Source of the DNA: Kitasatospora sp. SolWspMP-SS2h | Lineage (GTDB): Bacteria; Actinomycetota; Actinomycetes; Streptomycetales; Streptomycetaceae | Direction: 5' to 3' | Assembly (NCBI RefSeq): GCF_003259315.1 | Contig: NZ_QLLT01000017.1 | Coordinates: 1 to 64,000, forward strand | DNA length: 64,000 nucleotides | Shown: one piece after another, positions 7,781 through 17,077 of the stretch | Layout of the letters: each line of letters opens with the position of its first letter | Position numbering within the stretch: position 1 is the first letter of the stretch | Notes under the pieces: model-generated | Seen by the model: only the letters and a program-made list of their open reading frames with translations | Databases searched by the model: none | Told to the model about the DNA's origin: nothing | Position numbers and translations under genes: made by a program

Positions 7781-8284
7781 AGCCCGAGCGGTCCCGAAAG
7801 GCCTGTGCGGGCGGGCCGGCTCCCAGCCGAGATGTCTGATGTCCGGCCGGGACGGCGAGTTCGTCCCGGCCCTGTCCGGGCCCGTCCCGTCGCGGCCGCT
7901 GTCCCCGCCCCGCCCCACCACCGTCCCGTCTCGTCCTGGCTCGTCCTGGCCGGGCGCCCCGGCGGTGCCGGCGGTCGCGACGGCCGCCGACGAGTAGGGC
8001 GGACCCGCCACAGCGGCAGCCCTGCAAGGAACGGGCCGGGTGGCAGCCAGTCCCCACACTGACGCCGTCCCGCCGAGGTCCGATCGGGCTTGCGCCTGGG
8101 GGCTGCTGTGAGCCTGACGTCCCGGTTGGGCGCCTGTTCTCGGTGTGTGACCTGACGGTGTTTCTCGGGCTGTTCTCGGTTTTTGGTGGACCGGTGCGGG
8201 TGTGGACGGGTGTCGTTCGGGTGGTCGGGGGGTCCCGAACGCTCCGGTTCTGGTGACGACGGGTGACCGGTTGTCCGAGGCTGA
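7781..8284. other. Intergenic, no intact gene
   Basis: About 500 bp with very skewed, pyrimidine-rich plus-strand composition (runs of CGTCC and GTCCTGG) at 7850-7960 and a T/G-rich section at 8100-8270. No frame with a start and ribosome binding site resembles a known protein. The right part may be decayed sequence of the gene fragment that follows. Confidence 0.5.
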
Positions 8285-8470
8285 TCGCTCGACGATGCCC
8301 CGGCCAAGGTGGCCGCGAAGTTCGCCGCATACCGTGAGCTGTTCCGCGCCAAGACGCGGGACAACGACCCGGCGCTGACCGAGGCGTCGGCGGCCGGGCG
8401 GATGACGCACTGGTGGCGTCGCGCCTACCCGGGCTCCGTTCGGGAGGGCTACCCGCCCGTCGCGCCATGA
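8285..8470 (+). pseudogene. C-terminal fragment of a plasmid-type replication-relaxation protein
   Basis: A 61-codon stub immediately after an in-frame TGA (8282-8284) reads SLDDAPAKVAAKFAAYRELF, then RAKTRDNDPALTEAS. It ends with MTHWWRRAYPGSVREGYPPV before the TGA at 8468-8470. The KFAAYRELFRAKTRDND and WWRR-YPG-REGYPP pieces resemble the C-termini of replication-relaxation/winged-helix proteins common on actinobacterial integrative plasmids. No start codon or ribosome binding site exists, so it is a relic. Confidence 0.5.
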
Positions 8471-8641
8471 CCAGCTGGCGCAACCTCGCCATCGACGCCC
8501 TCCGCCCCGCCGCTACCACCAACAATCGCCGCCGGACTGCGGCGCGACGCCCGCAGTCCCTACCGCCCCCTCGCGTTCCTCGGCCTCATATGATCACGAA
8601 ACGCGACTGCCATGAGCTTCGCCAGAGGCTCCGGCCGGGAA

Positions 8642-9352
8642 TCAGACCCGCCGCATTCGGTAGACGCAGGTCCGGTAGGGCATCTCGGCGCTGTCGCGGC
8701 CGGCCAGGGCCGGGTCGGTGGCGGCCAACTCGCCGATTTCCCGGTCCAAACGGGCCTGCTCGGCGGCGTCGGCGGTCAGGGAGGAGGAGCGGGACCGCAC
8801 CAGGTCGATCAGCCGGTCCGCCGGGACGGTCACATTGTGCTCGATCAGGCCACGTTCGGGCTCGGTGAACCACGGCGTCACCGGCCCGTACTGCCAGGCA
8901 CTTTCCAGACCGTGTCCCTCGCGCCGACGATGTCGGAAAGCGCGGCCACCCACGGGGTCCGGTCGTCACGGATGTTCCACATCGCAGCGAAGACAACGTC
9001 CTTGCGCAGTACCCGGTGAATCTGCGGCAGTGAGACCTGCGGGGTGAACCAGTGGTACGCCGGCCCGGCCACGACGGCGTCGACGGAGTCGTCCGGCAAC
9101 GGGATGTCCTCGGCGCTGCCGGCGAGCACCTGCGCGTCCGGGCGGCGTTCGGCGGCCACGGCGCGCATCTGCTCGTCGGGTTCGACCGCGATCACCTCGT
9201 GGCCGGCGGCGCGCAACACGCCGGCCAGTAGCCCGGTGCCCGCGCCCAGGTCCAGGACGTGCACCGACTCGGTGCCGATGGCCCGAGCGAACGCCCGCAC
9301 CGGGTAGGTGGGCCGGATCGAGTCGTAGAGGTGGGCAGCGCAACCAAAGGAC
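8642..9352 (-). pseudogene. Class I SAM-dependent methyltransferase, broken
   Basis: Reading leftwards from 9352, FGCAAHLYDSIRPTYPVRAF leads into motif I VLDLGAGTGLLAGVL, post-I VIAVEPDEQMRAV and LAGSAEDIPLPDDSVDAVVA, then YHWFTPQVSLPQIHRVL. That frame ends near 8878. The rest of the protein (WFTEPERGLIEHNVTVPADR ... SAEMPYRTCVYRMRR) is in another frame, so there is a frameshift near 8880-8950. The N-terminus has no start codon: upstream runs straight into the IS3 remnant ending at 9404. The parent gene was a methyltransferase-11/ubiE-type enzyme. It is not functional. Confidence 0.8.
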
Positions 9353-9403
9353 GGCGCAGAGGTTGAGCTTGCTCCGCTTCGACGGACACCGTTGGTGTGG
9401 TGG

Positions 9404-9968
9404 TCAGGCTGCGAGGACGCTCTCGTACTCGGCGGGACTGCGGTAGCCGAGGCTGCTGTGCAGCCTGAGAACGCTGTACCAGCCCTCGATCCACTCGAAG
9501 ATCGCCGGGTGCGCCGCCGCCCGGCTCGGCCACGGCCGGTCGCCGGTCAACTCCCTTCCCGGCGTGGCGAAGAACGACTCCGCGAGCGCACTGTCCCCAC
9601 ACCGGCCGGTGCGACCGATCGAGAGCCGGATGCCGGAATCCCTTGCAAGACCGGCGAATTCACGACTCGTGCACTAACAGCCACGATCCGGGTGCAACAC
9701 CACCGGACCGGCCGGGCGGCGGGATCGGACGACGCGGCGGGAGGCGATGTCGATGACGGTGGCCGGGTGAAGCCGGCCCTCCCCAGGTCGACCTCGGCCT
9801 GTTCACCCACAGCCGTACCGCGGTCTCGGTCAGGTCGAAGTCCTTGGCGACCTGACCGGCCGAGCGGTCACCGCGCCGGAACAGCTCGACGATCTCGGCC
9901 TTGGACTCCGGCGCGAACGAGCGGCGAGGACGCGGTCTCTCCTTCCCCATGCTCTCCATGACGGACAT
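9404..9968 (-). pseudogene. IS3-family element remnant (orfA head, orfB tail)
   Basis: At 9968 an orfA frame starts MSVMESMGKERPRPRRSFAP and shows the helix-turn-helix QVAKDFDLTETAVRLWVNRP, then loses its frame near 9810. The far end, up to the TGA at 9406-9404, is the tail of the orfB integrase (CGDSALAESFFATPGRELTG, WIEGWYSVLRLHSSLGYRSP, AEYESVLAA). The middle of orfB is deleted: its first catalytic residues are missing and the stretch 9600-9800 is frameshifted. The remnant truncates the methyltransferase gene. Confidence 0.8.
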
Positions 9969-10267
9969 CGTCCTTCCGGGGCTGGCACCCCTGATCAGAA
10001 GTGCCCGTCAAACCGGATCAAGCCCGGTCGGCGCGTTCCTGCCGCAAGCAGGCACCCACGCGCGAGCGAACCGCTGCCCAGTACCTTGCCCGCTGCGCCG
10101 GTCGGCCGTGTGGCCCGAACCTTTCCATCCGCCGACGAATCTTTTCCCGTACACGTCAAGAGGTCGGTGGCGGATACGGCGCAGGTGCAGAGGCGTGCAG
10201 CATGGGACGACGTCCAGCAGGTCAGTGCTTGGACCCATCGTTCCAGGAGCAGGAGAGAGGTCTTCCC
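9969..10267. other. Upstream region of secreted repeat protein
   Basis: No gene is seen. The long frame continuing into the next gene here is basic and cysteine-rich (RSCRKQAPTRERTAAQYLAR) and unlike a leader, so I place the real start at 10268. A purine-rich ribosome binding site AGGAGAGAGG precedes that start. Confidence 0.5.
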
Positions 10268-12145
10268 GTGCAGTTACGGCCAACGAGGCGAAGCCTTCGG
10301 ATCTCGGCAGTGTTCACGGCACTGCTCGCCCTCGGTCTCAGTACCACTGCCCAGGCCGCCGTGGTGAGCGGCCAGACCACCGCGTTGGTGGCGAATGCGG
10401 ATGCCGGCGACCCGGCGCCGATCAACCTCGTGAAGACCGGTCAGTACCACACGGCCCGTGCCCGGCTGGCCAACGACGTCAAGGTCTCCGCCAACTCGAC
10501 GTTGACGGTGGACGTCGCCGGGGTCGGCGGACTTCCGCTCTCGGGCCTGGACTCGGTCGCCCTGAACATCAGCGCCAAGGGCGACTGGTTCAACAGCGGT
10601 TCGCTCGCCCTCTACCCGTCCGGCGGAATGGAGCCGCAGACGACGGCGCTGGAGTACAACCCCAACTTCTACCTGGCCAACCTGGTGACGGCGAAGGTCG
10701 GCACCGACGGCAGGGTCAAGGTCGTCAACCGCAGCGACCAGGCCGTGAAGGTCTACCTGGACGTCCAGGGATACACCCTGACCCTGGAGGACCCGGCGGT
10801 GACGGGAGGCGCCTCCTACGTCCCGCTCGCCCCCGTGACCGTGGTGGACAACCAGTCCGTGCCTCTCAACGGCACCTTCCAGCTCCAGGCCCTGGGCCAA
10901 GGCGGCGTACCGCAGCAGGGGGTGGACGCGGTGGCCCTGAACATCGCCACCCTCAGCCCCCGCGACAGCGGGACCCTGCGCGTCTTCCCCGACGGGGAGG
11001 GGCTGCCGGTCGACGCCACCATCGACTACGTGCCCAACCGGATGCTGCAGAACTCCGTCATCGCCAAGGTCGGCGCCAACGGGAAGATCGACATCCACAA
11101 CCTCAGCCTTGGCGCCACCGCCGTGTGGGTGGAGGTCACCGGGTACTTCTCGCACGCGGGGGTCGAACCCGAGCACCTGGCCCTCGAACCCCTCGTACCG
11201 GCCCGCATCGCCACTGCCGTGTCCGTCCCCGCTGGCGGCGACACCCTCCTCGCCCCCCGGGGCCTGGGCGGCGTTCCGGGCACCACGGACGTGAGCGGCG
11301 TGGGCATCGCGCTCGACGCGAAGAGCACCGCCGGCGCCGGTGCCGTTCAGGTCTACCCGTCCCTCGCCGCCAACCCGAGTTCACGGACGGTCAACTACCA
11401 GGCTGGCAACCCCGTCAGCGGCTTCACCTTCGCCAAGCTCGGCAGCGACGGCAACGTCGTCCTGCACAACGCCGGCTCCGCGCCGGTGACCGTCTCCGTG
11501 GACGTCTACTCCTACACCCGCCAGCTTCCCCAGACCGAGCCCGACATGGGCGACGAGGGCGGCAGCTACCTCACCAACGTGACCCAGCCGAGCGCCGACG
11601 AGTGCGCGCAGGCGTCCGCGGACTTCGGCACCGACCTCGGCGCGACGTGCGCCTTGGGCACCGAGGTCACCGTCGGCCCCGCCCAGGACACCGAACCTCC
11701 CGCTCCTCCCACTGCGGCCGCCGCAGCCGTCCCGCCGCGCCCGGCAGCAGCGGGCACCTCCGCCGCGTCCGCGACGGCGGCCTGGAAGTACCGCTACGTC
11801 TCCGCGACGGCCTGCTACTCCACCGGCAAACCCAAGTGGGGCAGCGGATCGGGCTGGAAGTGCAAGATAGCCAAGGCCACGGTCAACGGAGAGTTCAAGT
11901 ACAACGGTTCGCGTGTCTACGCACTCTGGGTCAGCTCTAGCAAGGGAGACACCTACGGCGCGGACGTCGCCATCACGTGGGCGGGCACCTGGAACAACGG
12001 CGCCGCCCGCGGAAGCTACCCCGGCTACATGGACATCGGCCTCAACGGCACCGTCAAGCTGACCAAGTACATGACGCGCTCGTTCTACATCCGCATCGAC
12101 TGCTGGCCCTCCGGCAAGGTCTCGCTGCGCGGCGGCGGGGCCTGA
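10268..12145 (+). CDS. Secreted protein with three ~115-residue beta-sandwich repeats
   Basis: The GTG at 10268 gives 625 aa with a clear Sec signal peptide, MQLRPTRRSLRISAVFTALL then ALGLSTTAQA|AVVSG. Three tandem repeats follow (about residues 50-170, 175-290 and 300-415). Each ends in a pattern like LEYNPNFYLANLVTAKVGTD / RVKVVNRSDQAVKVYLDVQG, the repeat found in many streptomycete exoproteins. After an Asp/Pro/Ala linker comes a C-terminal ~120-residue domain with four cysteines (ATACYSTGK, WKCKIAKATV, IRIDCWPSG) and aromatic residues. It probably acts outside the cell or on its surface; no catalytic motif is recognised. A strong hairpin follows the stop. Confidence 0.8.
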   Translation: MQLRPTRRSLRISAVFTALLALGLSTTAQAAVVSGQTTALVANADAGDPAPINLVKTGQYHTARARLANDVKVSANSTLTVDVAGVGGLPLSGLDSVALNISAKGDWFNSGSLALYPSGGMEPQTTALEYNPNFYLANLVTAKVGTDGRVKVVNRSDQAVKVYLDVQGYTLTLEDPAVTGGASYVPLAPVTVVDNQSVPLNGTFQLQALGQGGVPQQGVDAVALNIATLSPRDSGTLRVFPDGEGLPVDATIDYVPNRMLQNSVIAKVGANGKIDIHNLSLGATAVWVEVTGYFSHAGVEPEHLALEPLVPARIATAVSVPAGGDTLLAPRGLGGVPGTTDVSGVGIALDAKSTAGAGAVQVYPSLAANPSSRTVNYQAGNPVSGFTFAKLGSDGNVVLHNAGSAPVTVSVDVYSYTRQLPQTEPDMGDEGGSYLTNVTQPSADECAQASADFGTDLGATCALGTEVTVGPAQDTEPPAPPTAAAAAVPPRPAAAGTSAASATAAWKYRYVSATACYSTGKPKWGSGSGWKCKIAKATVNGEFKYNGSRVYALWVSSSKGDTYGADVAITWAGTWNNGAARGSYPGYMDIGLNGTVKLTKYMTRSFYIRIDCWPSGKVSLRGGGA

Positions 12146-12153
12146 CCGCGACC

Positions 12154-12184
12154 GGCCCCGGCCGCTCTGAGCGGCCGGGGCCGG
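12154..12184. terminator. GC hairpin after secreted repeat protein
   Basis: A perfect 14-bp stem (CGGCCCCGGCCGCT / AGCGGCCGGGGCCG) with loop CTG lies 8 bases after the stop. It sits between convergent genes, so it can serve both. Confidence 0.8.
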
Positions 12185-12241
12185 GGGAAAGGCGTGCAGC
12201 CTCCAGCCGAAACCGTTCGTTGGACGTCAGCGCGGTTCCCG

Positions 12242-13237
12242 TCAGTCCTGGCGGGGACCGCCGTCCGGGCTCCGCCGCCCGATGGTGCTCTGGCGGCGGA
12301 AGTCGGTGGGGGTGGTGGCGGTTTCGGCGCGGAACACGCGGCTGAAGCCCGCCGGGCGGGGCAGGCCCCAGCGTGCGCCGATGGCGGCGACGGGGAGTGC
12401 GGCCAGGCGCGGGTCGGCGAGGTCCGCCCGGCAGCGGGCGATCCGCTCTCGGCGCAGGACTCCCGTCACGCTCTCGCCGCGGGACTCGAACGCCCGGTGC
12501 AGGGTGCGCGTCGACACGGACAGGGCCGCGGCGATGTCGTGCGGCGCCAGTTCCGGGTCGGCGAGGTGACGCCGGATGTGGACGAGTGCCTCCTGGTGCA
12601 GGACCGCCGCGCGGGAGTGCGACGGGACGCCGTCCTGTCCGGCGTGCCGGGCCACGACGGCGGCTGCCAGGTCGATGAGGGTCTCACCCAGCCGGACGCG
12701 GTCCGCCTCGTCGAGGTGCTCGTCGCTGTCGGCTGTGGCCAGGAGCATGCTGCCGAGCACCTGCCCGAGGCCGGGGGTCCTGAGGGTTTTCCCGCACTGC
12801 GCCGCAACGGTGTTGTCCCGCAACGGCATCAGATCGCGCGGGAACTGCAGCAGCAGGCAGCTCGAACTGGCGAGCGCGTTGTCGACCGAGGCCTCGAACG
12901 GCCGGGAACTGTCGTACAGCAGGATCTCCCCCGGCCCGGCGCACCCGCCGTTGCCGCCCTGCTCGATGCGCTGCCGACCCGATGCCACGAAGGCGAGCTG
13001 GTAGCTCTCCGGGTCGGACCGGCGGATCAGCCTCGCCGACCGGTACGACGACAACGGCGCGTAGGAGATCGAGGACAACTGGACCGGCCCCAGGGCCGTC
13101 GCGCCGATCCGCACGCCGGACCGTCCCGGCTCGGTGAACCGGAACCGCGTGGTCACCTCCGCCAGGGCGGCGGTCTGCGCCCACGCCTGTGCCCGTTCGG
13201 CCTCCGGCAGCAGTGTGGTGTCCAGAACAGTCCTCAC
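12242..13237 (-). CDS. AraC-family transcriptional regulator
   Basis: 331 aa from the GTG at 13237 (MRTVLDTTLLPEAERAQAWA), preceded by a G-run ribosome binding site. The N-terminal ~190 residues form the AraC_binding_2 ligand domain (YQLAFVASGRQRIEQGG, ILLYDSSRPFEASVDN). The C-terminal ~110 residues carry two helix-turn-helix motifs (LAPHDIAAALSVSTRTLHRA; LPVAAIGARWGLPRPAGFSR) with the family signature FESRGESVTGVLRRERIARC. It is convergent to the secreted protein and divergent from the membrane/propeller gene. It may control that gene across the 272-bp spacer; this is inference from position. Confidence 0.9.
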   Translation of the reverse strand: MRTVLDTTLLPEAERAQAWAQTAALAEVTTRFRFTEPGRSGVRIGATALGPVQLSSISYAPLSSYRSARLIRRSDPESYQLAFVASGRQRIEQGGNGGCAGPGEILLYDSSRPFEASVDNALASSSCLLLQFPRDLMPLRDNTVAAQCGKTLRTPGLGQVLGSMLLATADSDEHLDEADRVRLGETLIDLAAAVVARHAGQDGVPSHSRAAVLHQEALVHIRRHLADPELAPHDIAAALSVSTRTLHRAFESRGESVTGVLRRERIARCRADLADPRLAALPVAAIGARWGLPRPAGFSRVFRAETATTPTDFRRQSTIGRRSPDGGPRQD

Positions 13238-13509
13238 GCACGCCCCCCCTTTGACCCGTACGCGCCACCGGGGAACGTACACCGACCGTCAGGATTCGGT
13301 AAAGCGGCCGTGCGGAACCGGGCGCGGACGGGGCGGCACGCTGGGCCAAGGCGATGGCGGGCGGGGGAAACACCCGTCGCCCCGCAGCTGTCAGCATCGA
13401 CTCGCGCCGCGCCCGCTGCCTCCGAGGGGACGAGGACGGCCGCCCTGTGCCTGGCCGGTGGTGAAGAGCCCACCCGGCATCCGCCCTGCCCCACGAGGAG
13501 ACCCGCTCC

Positions 13510-15819
13510 GTGCACCCCGACCCGTACCCGCCCGCCGTCCCCGGTCCCGGACGGGGCCCGTGGGCGCCCGTCCCGGGCCCGGCCGAGGCCGCGGCACTGA
13601 TCGCACGCCTGCGCGGACGCGCCCGGACCTGGGCGCTCTGCCTGATGCTCGGCCTCCCGCTCTCGGCCGGCGGCGGCCACTACGCCCTCACCCGCGGCCC
13701 CGCCGGACTCGCCGCCCTGCTCGTCGGCCTCGCCCTCCTGGGGACGGCCGGTTTCCTGCTGGCTTCCGGTCTGCCGCTGCGCCGCCGGCTGGCGGAGCTG
13801 CTGCCCGACACCCGGCGCTCCGCGGTCGCCCATTTGCCCGGTCCCCGCCGGGCCGCCGGGCTCGCCGCCGCCCTGTGCGGGCTGCTGGTGGCGGCGTTCA
13901 CGGCGGCGGTGGTGCTCCTGGCCGTCGCCGGGCTCGGCTGGGGAGCGTACGGCAACTCCTTCGGCTTCGCGGCCCTGGTCTTCGGTGCCACAGTCCCGGC
14001 GATGACGGCCCTCGCCGCCGCGTCGGCCACCCGGCACGCACTGCGCGGGGCACCGACCGGCGCCGTGCAGGGCCAAGTGCTGTACACGGTCCTCGCACTG
14101 GTCGGCCTCCTCCTGCTGACCCGCCGTCACAACGGCCTGGACGCACGGATCACCGGCGCGGCCGTGGTGGCGGCGTGCGCACTGGCCGTAGTCGTGCTGC
14201 ACTCCGCCGCCCGGCGCATGCGCGCCGCCGGGGAGCGGGACGGGAACGGGCCCGCCACAGCACCGGTACCGCCCACGACCTCGCATGCCCCGTCCACACC
14301 GCCGCACGGGGCGTGGCCGCCTCCGCCCGTCGCGTCCGCGCCGTCGGCCCGGCCGCACTCCGCCCCCGCGCTCCGACCGCCCGCCGCACCTGCCGCCCCG
14401 CCGTGGCCGTCCACGCCGCCACCGTGGCCCGGGGCTCCGGCCGTTCCCCAGTGGCAGCCCCCCGCCGCGCCGCCCCGGCGTCGATCCGGTGCAGTCCTCG
14501 CAGTCCTCGGGCTGGTCGGCGTGCTCCTGCTCGGCGCCGCCGCGACGGGCGTCGTGCTCTGGCAACACCGCCACCCCCGCGGACCGGTGACCGATACCCG
14601 CGAGAGCCCGCAGGCCGGCCGCTACGGGATCGCGGGCACCAGGACCCCGCAGTGGTCCGCCACCCTGGCCTCCCACTACGACCACCTCGACCCGTCCCTC
14701 CTGATCGGCGACGAGATCGCCGCCCGCGTCTTCGGCCCCGGCATCGAAGCCGTCGCCCTGGCCGACGGCACCCCTCGGTGGAACCTGCCCTTCGACGGAG
14801 GCCGCGTCCCCTGCCCTACCGACCCCGCACAGGACGGCGGCATCGCCGTGGTGCTCCTGCGCGGCCCGGCCCCCGACGCCCCGTGCGACACCGCCCTGGC
14901 CGTCGACCTCGCCACCGGACGGCAGCTGTGGACCGTAGCCCTCCTGCCCGACGGCGCGCCGTACGGGCCGCTGGAGCCGTCGGTCGCGATCAGCCAGGGC
15001 ATCGCGGTCGCCGGCACCCCCACCGCGCCCCGGGCGTTCGACGCCCGCAGCGGGCGCGTGCTGTGGACCGGGCCCGTCCAACGCCTGCCCGATGGCACCG
15101 AACGGCAGCTCGACAGCCTCACCGTCCACGACCGCCAAGTCCTCGCCTCCTACGCCGGCGACTTCGACCAGAACACCGACCACCTGCTGCTCACCCACGA
15201 CCTCGGCGACGGCCACGTCACCACCACCCTCCCCGGCCCCCACACCGACCAGCGCGACCCCGACGTGCGCGTCCTGGCCGCCTCCCCCGCACTGGTCCGA
15301 CTCCCCGATGCCGACTGGCCGTCCGAGAACCACTACTACGTCCTCGCGGGCGACGACCGCACCTGGCTCCCGCTGCGCACCGGCGAGGTCGCGGGGCGCT
15401 CCGCCCGCCAACAGGCGGGCCAGGACGGGGTGGTGTCGGGCGGCGTGTTCGTCAAGGCGTTCACCGTGGACGACCAGGACCTGCCGGTCGGCTTCGACAC
15501 CGTCGTCGCCGGCTTCGACCTCACCACCGGAAACATCGCCTGGCAGTACCCCCTGCACCGCGACAGCAGCCAGGTCACCCTGTTCCCAGGCGCCGTCGAC
15601 GGTGCGGTGCGCGCGGTGGTCTCCGCCTACGACACGGGCCCGCAGCTCTACGCCTTCCCCCTCGACGGTGGCGCGGCCGTACGCGGCGGCCGCCTGGACG
15701 ACGGCCGGCCCGATGCCATGACCGACGTCCGCCGCACCGCCTTGGCCGGTGACCGACTCATCGTCCTCACCGCGCAGGACAACCAGCTCAGGGCGTTCAC
15801 CCCGACACTAGCCCGGTAG
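13510..15819 (+). CDS. Membrane protein with C-terminal PQQ-like beta-propeller
   Basis: 769 aa from the GTG at 13510 (GAGGAG 11 bases upstream). The N-terminal 240 residues contain about six hydrophobic segments. A Pro/Ala-rich linker (about residues 250-325) then leads to another membrane segment (SGAVLAVLGLVGVLLLGAAA). The C-terminal ~400 residues carry repeated 'DxxTGxxLWxxxL' blades typical of PQQ_2 domains (VDLATGRQLWTVAL, FDARSGRVLWTGPV, FDLTTGNIAWQYPL). The propeller should be extracytoplasmic. Without quinone ligands visible it is likely a binding or scaffold domain, as is common in streptomycete membrane proteins. Confidence 0.8.
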   Translation: MHPDPYPPAVPGPGRGPWAPVPGPAEAAALIARLRGRARTWALCLMLGLPLSAGGGHYALTRGPAGLAALLVGLALLGTAGFLLASGLPLRRRLAELLPDTRRSAVAHLPGPRRAAGLAAALCGLLVAAFTAAVVLLAVAGLGWGAYGNSFGFAALVFGATVPAMTALAAASATRHALRGAPTGAVQGQVLYTVLALVGLLLLTRRHNGLDARITGAAVVAACALAVVVLHSAARRMRAAGERDGNGPATAPVPPTTSHAPSTPPHGAWPPPPVASAPSARPHSAPALRPPAAPAAPPWPSTPPPWPGAPAVPQWQPPAAPPRRRSGAVLAVLGLVGVLLLGAAATGVVLWQHRHPRGPVTDTRESPQAGRYGIAGTRTPQWSATLASHYDHLDPSLLIGDEIAARVFGPGIEAVALADGTPRWNLPFDGGRVPCPTDPAQDGGIAVVLLRGPAPDAPCDTALAVDLATGRQLWTVALLPDGAPYGPLEPSVAISQGIAVAGTPTAPRAFDARSGRVLWTGPVQRLPDGTERQLDSLTVHDRQVLASYAGDFDQNTDHLLLTHDLGDGHVTTTLPGPHTDQRDPDVRVLAASPALVRLPDADWPSENHYYVLAGDDRTWLPLRTGEVAGRSARQQAGQDGVVSGGVFVKAFTVDDQDLPVGFDTVVAGFDLTTGNIAWQYPLHRDSSQVTLFPGAVDGAVRAVVSAYDTGPQLYAFPLDGGAAVRGGRLDDGRPDAMTDVRRTALAGDRLIVLTAQDNQLRAFTPTLAR

Positions 15820-15822
15820 CCG

Positions 15823-16752
15823 AGCGCCGGCCTCCTGGACGCCACCCGCGTCCACCTCCCGGAGAACGCCAAGGCGCTGCACCGCGACCTGGTCCTGCTG
15901 CTGTGGGCGGACACCGTCAACGAGGCGATCAGCCGCTACCGGAGCGACAACGGGGACGCGGCGATCAAGGACTTGGGAGAGGAGTTCTCCTGGCGGATGG
16001 GTTCCGGAATGCGCACCTACCCGCTGATCGTCGCGGACCCGGTCCCGTCGGCCGCGGCCCGGGGCATCGCGGAGTGGTGCTGGCGCCGCGAGAGCGACGT
16101 CGAGCAGTGGCACTTCAAGATAGGCGACCTCGGAATGGCCCGGGCCAACATCGCCGCCACCCGCGCCGTCCTGCCCCACGTCCACCCCGAAGGCATCGAC
16201 TGGCCGGCCGTGCGGCTCGCCCTCACCCAACCCGCCCGCCGACTCGCCGACGGCCGGGCCCTCGCCGACATCTTCGAGGAAGGCTGGACACCGGTCCTCG
16301 TCTCCATCCGCCGGCAGATCGACCTCTGGCAGCAGGCCGACGACACCCTCGGCTCAGAGGCCGTCCTGCGGATGCTCACCGTGCACGGCCCCCGCACCGA
16401 GTCCATCGGCCAGCGGCGGGGCTCCGGCTGGTACGAGACCGCCGCCCGCCGCGCCGTCGCCCGAGCGGCTGACAACGGCACCCTGCCCACCGAGGTGACC
16501 GAACTCCTCCCCGACCCCGGCCGGCTCGCCGACACCGCAGCCGCCCACCCGGACCTCCTCGACGACGCCACACTCCGGTGGATCACCCGGGCCATCCACG
16601 AGGAAGAAGCCCAGCTGCGCGCTGCCGGGCTGCCGGTTCCACCGGCGATGACCTTCCCCGACTGGGCGGCCCAGGACCTCCTCGACATCCTCCATTCCGA
16701 CTCCGACGAGCAGCAGGAGCCTGCGCCGTCCGCTGCCGGTGCGGCAGACTAG
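15823..16752 (+). CDS. Hypothetical protein lacking a credible start
   Basis: The frame opens directly after, and in phase with, the TAG of the preceding gene and reads AGLLDATRVHLPENAKALHR, DLVLLLWADTVNEAISRYRS before the first possible start codon (TTG 15973, then ATG 15997). The coding character begins well upstream of those codons, so either an unusual CTG start (15835) is used or the 5' end was lost. The product is an acidic soluble protein with DWPAVRLALTQPARRLADGR and EGWTPVLVSIRRQIDLWQQA; I do not recognise a family. It ends with a Gln/Glu/Ala tail. Confidence 0.5.
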   Translation, partial: SAGLLDATRVHLPENAKALHRDLVLLLWADTVNEAISRYRSDNGDAAIKDLGEEFSWRMGSGMRTYPLIVADPVPSAAARGIAEWCWRRESDVEQWHFKIGDLGMARANIAATRAVLPHVHPEGIDWPAVRLALTQPARRLADGRALADIFEEGWTPVLVSIRRQIDLWQQADDTLGSEAVLRMLTVHGPRTESIGQRRGSGWYETAARRAVARAADNGTLPTEVTELLPDPGRLADTAAAHPDLLDDATLRWITRAIHEEEAQLRAAGLPVPPAMTFPDWAAQDLLDILHSDSDEQQEPAPSAAGAAD

Positions 16753-16756
16753 GGCC

Positions 16757-17077
16757 ATGAGCAGGTACGCGGTAGCCAAGCCCTACGCACTGCCGGCCTC
16801 GCTGGACCGGCTGACCGGTCCGACGACCGGCCCGGTCGTGCTGCCCCGATACCTGGACTGGGGCCCGCCCTACACCTACGACCTCACCGACCAAGCCGAC
16901 CTCGTCCTCATGTACGAGCGGGTGATCCGCGAAGCCCAGTCGCCCGCCGACCTCCACGACCACCTGGACCGGGCCACGCTGCTGCGCATCTGGCCGGAGC
17001 TGTTCCTGCCCAGGGAACTGCGCACACTCTGGCAGGCCCGCTTCCCCGAACTCGGCCCCCGCGCGGCAGCGGCGTAG
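16757..17077 (+). CDS. Small protein upstream of AbiEii toxin, putative antitoxin
   Basis: 106 aa, ATG 16757 (MSRYAVAKPYALPASLDRLT), with a long aromatic/acidic middle (YLDWGPPYTYDLTDQADLVL, MYERVIREAQSPADLHDHLD). The C-terminus is typical of the small partner proteins found before AbiEii/AbiGii nucleotidyltransferases in Streptomyces. The TAG overlaps the GTG of the next gene by one base, so the two are translated together. The antitoxin role is inferred from that pairing. It could equally be a substrate-recognition partner. Confidence 0.65.
   Translation: MSRYAVAKPYALPASLDRLTGPTTGPVVLPRYLDWGPPYTYDLTDQADLVLMYERVIREAQSPADLHDHLDRATLLRIWPELFLPRELRTLWQARFPELGPRAAAA

Noticed and set aside
10001..10267. 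Extended N-terminus for the secreted repeat protein
   Set aside because: The 89 extra residues are basic and Cys-containing and would bury the clear signal peptide that begins at GTG 10268.
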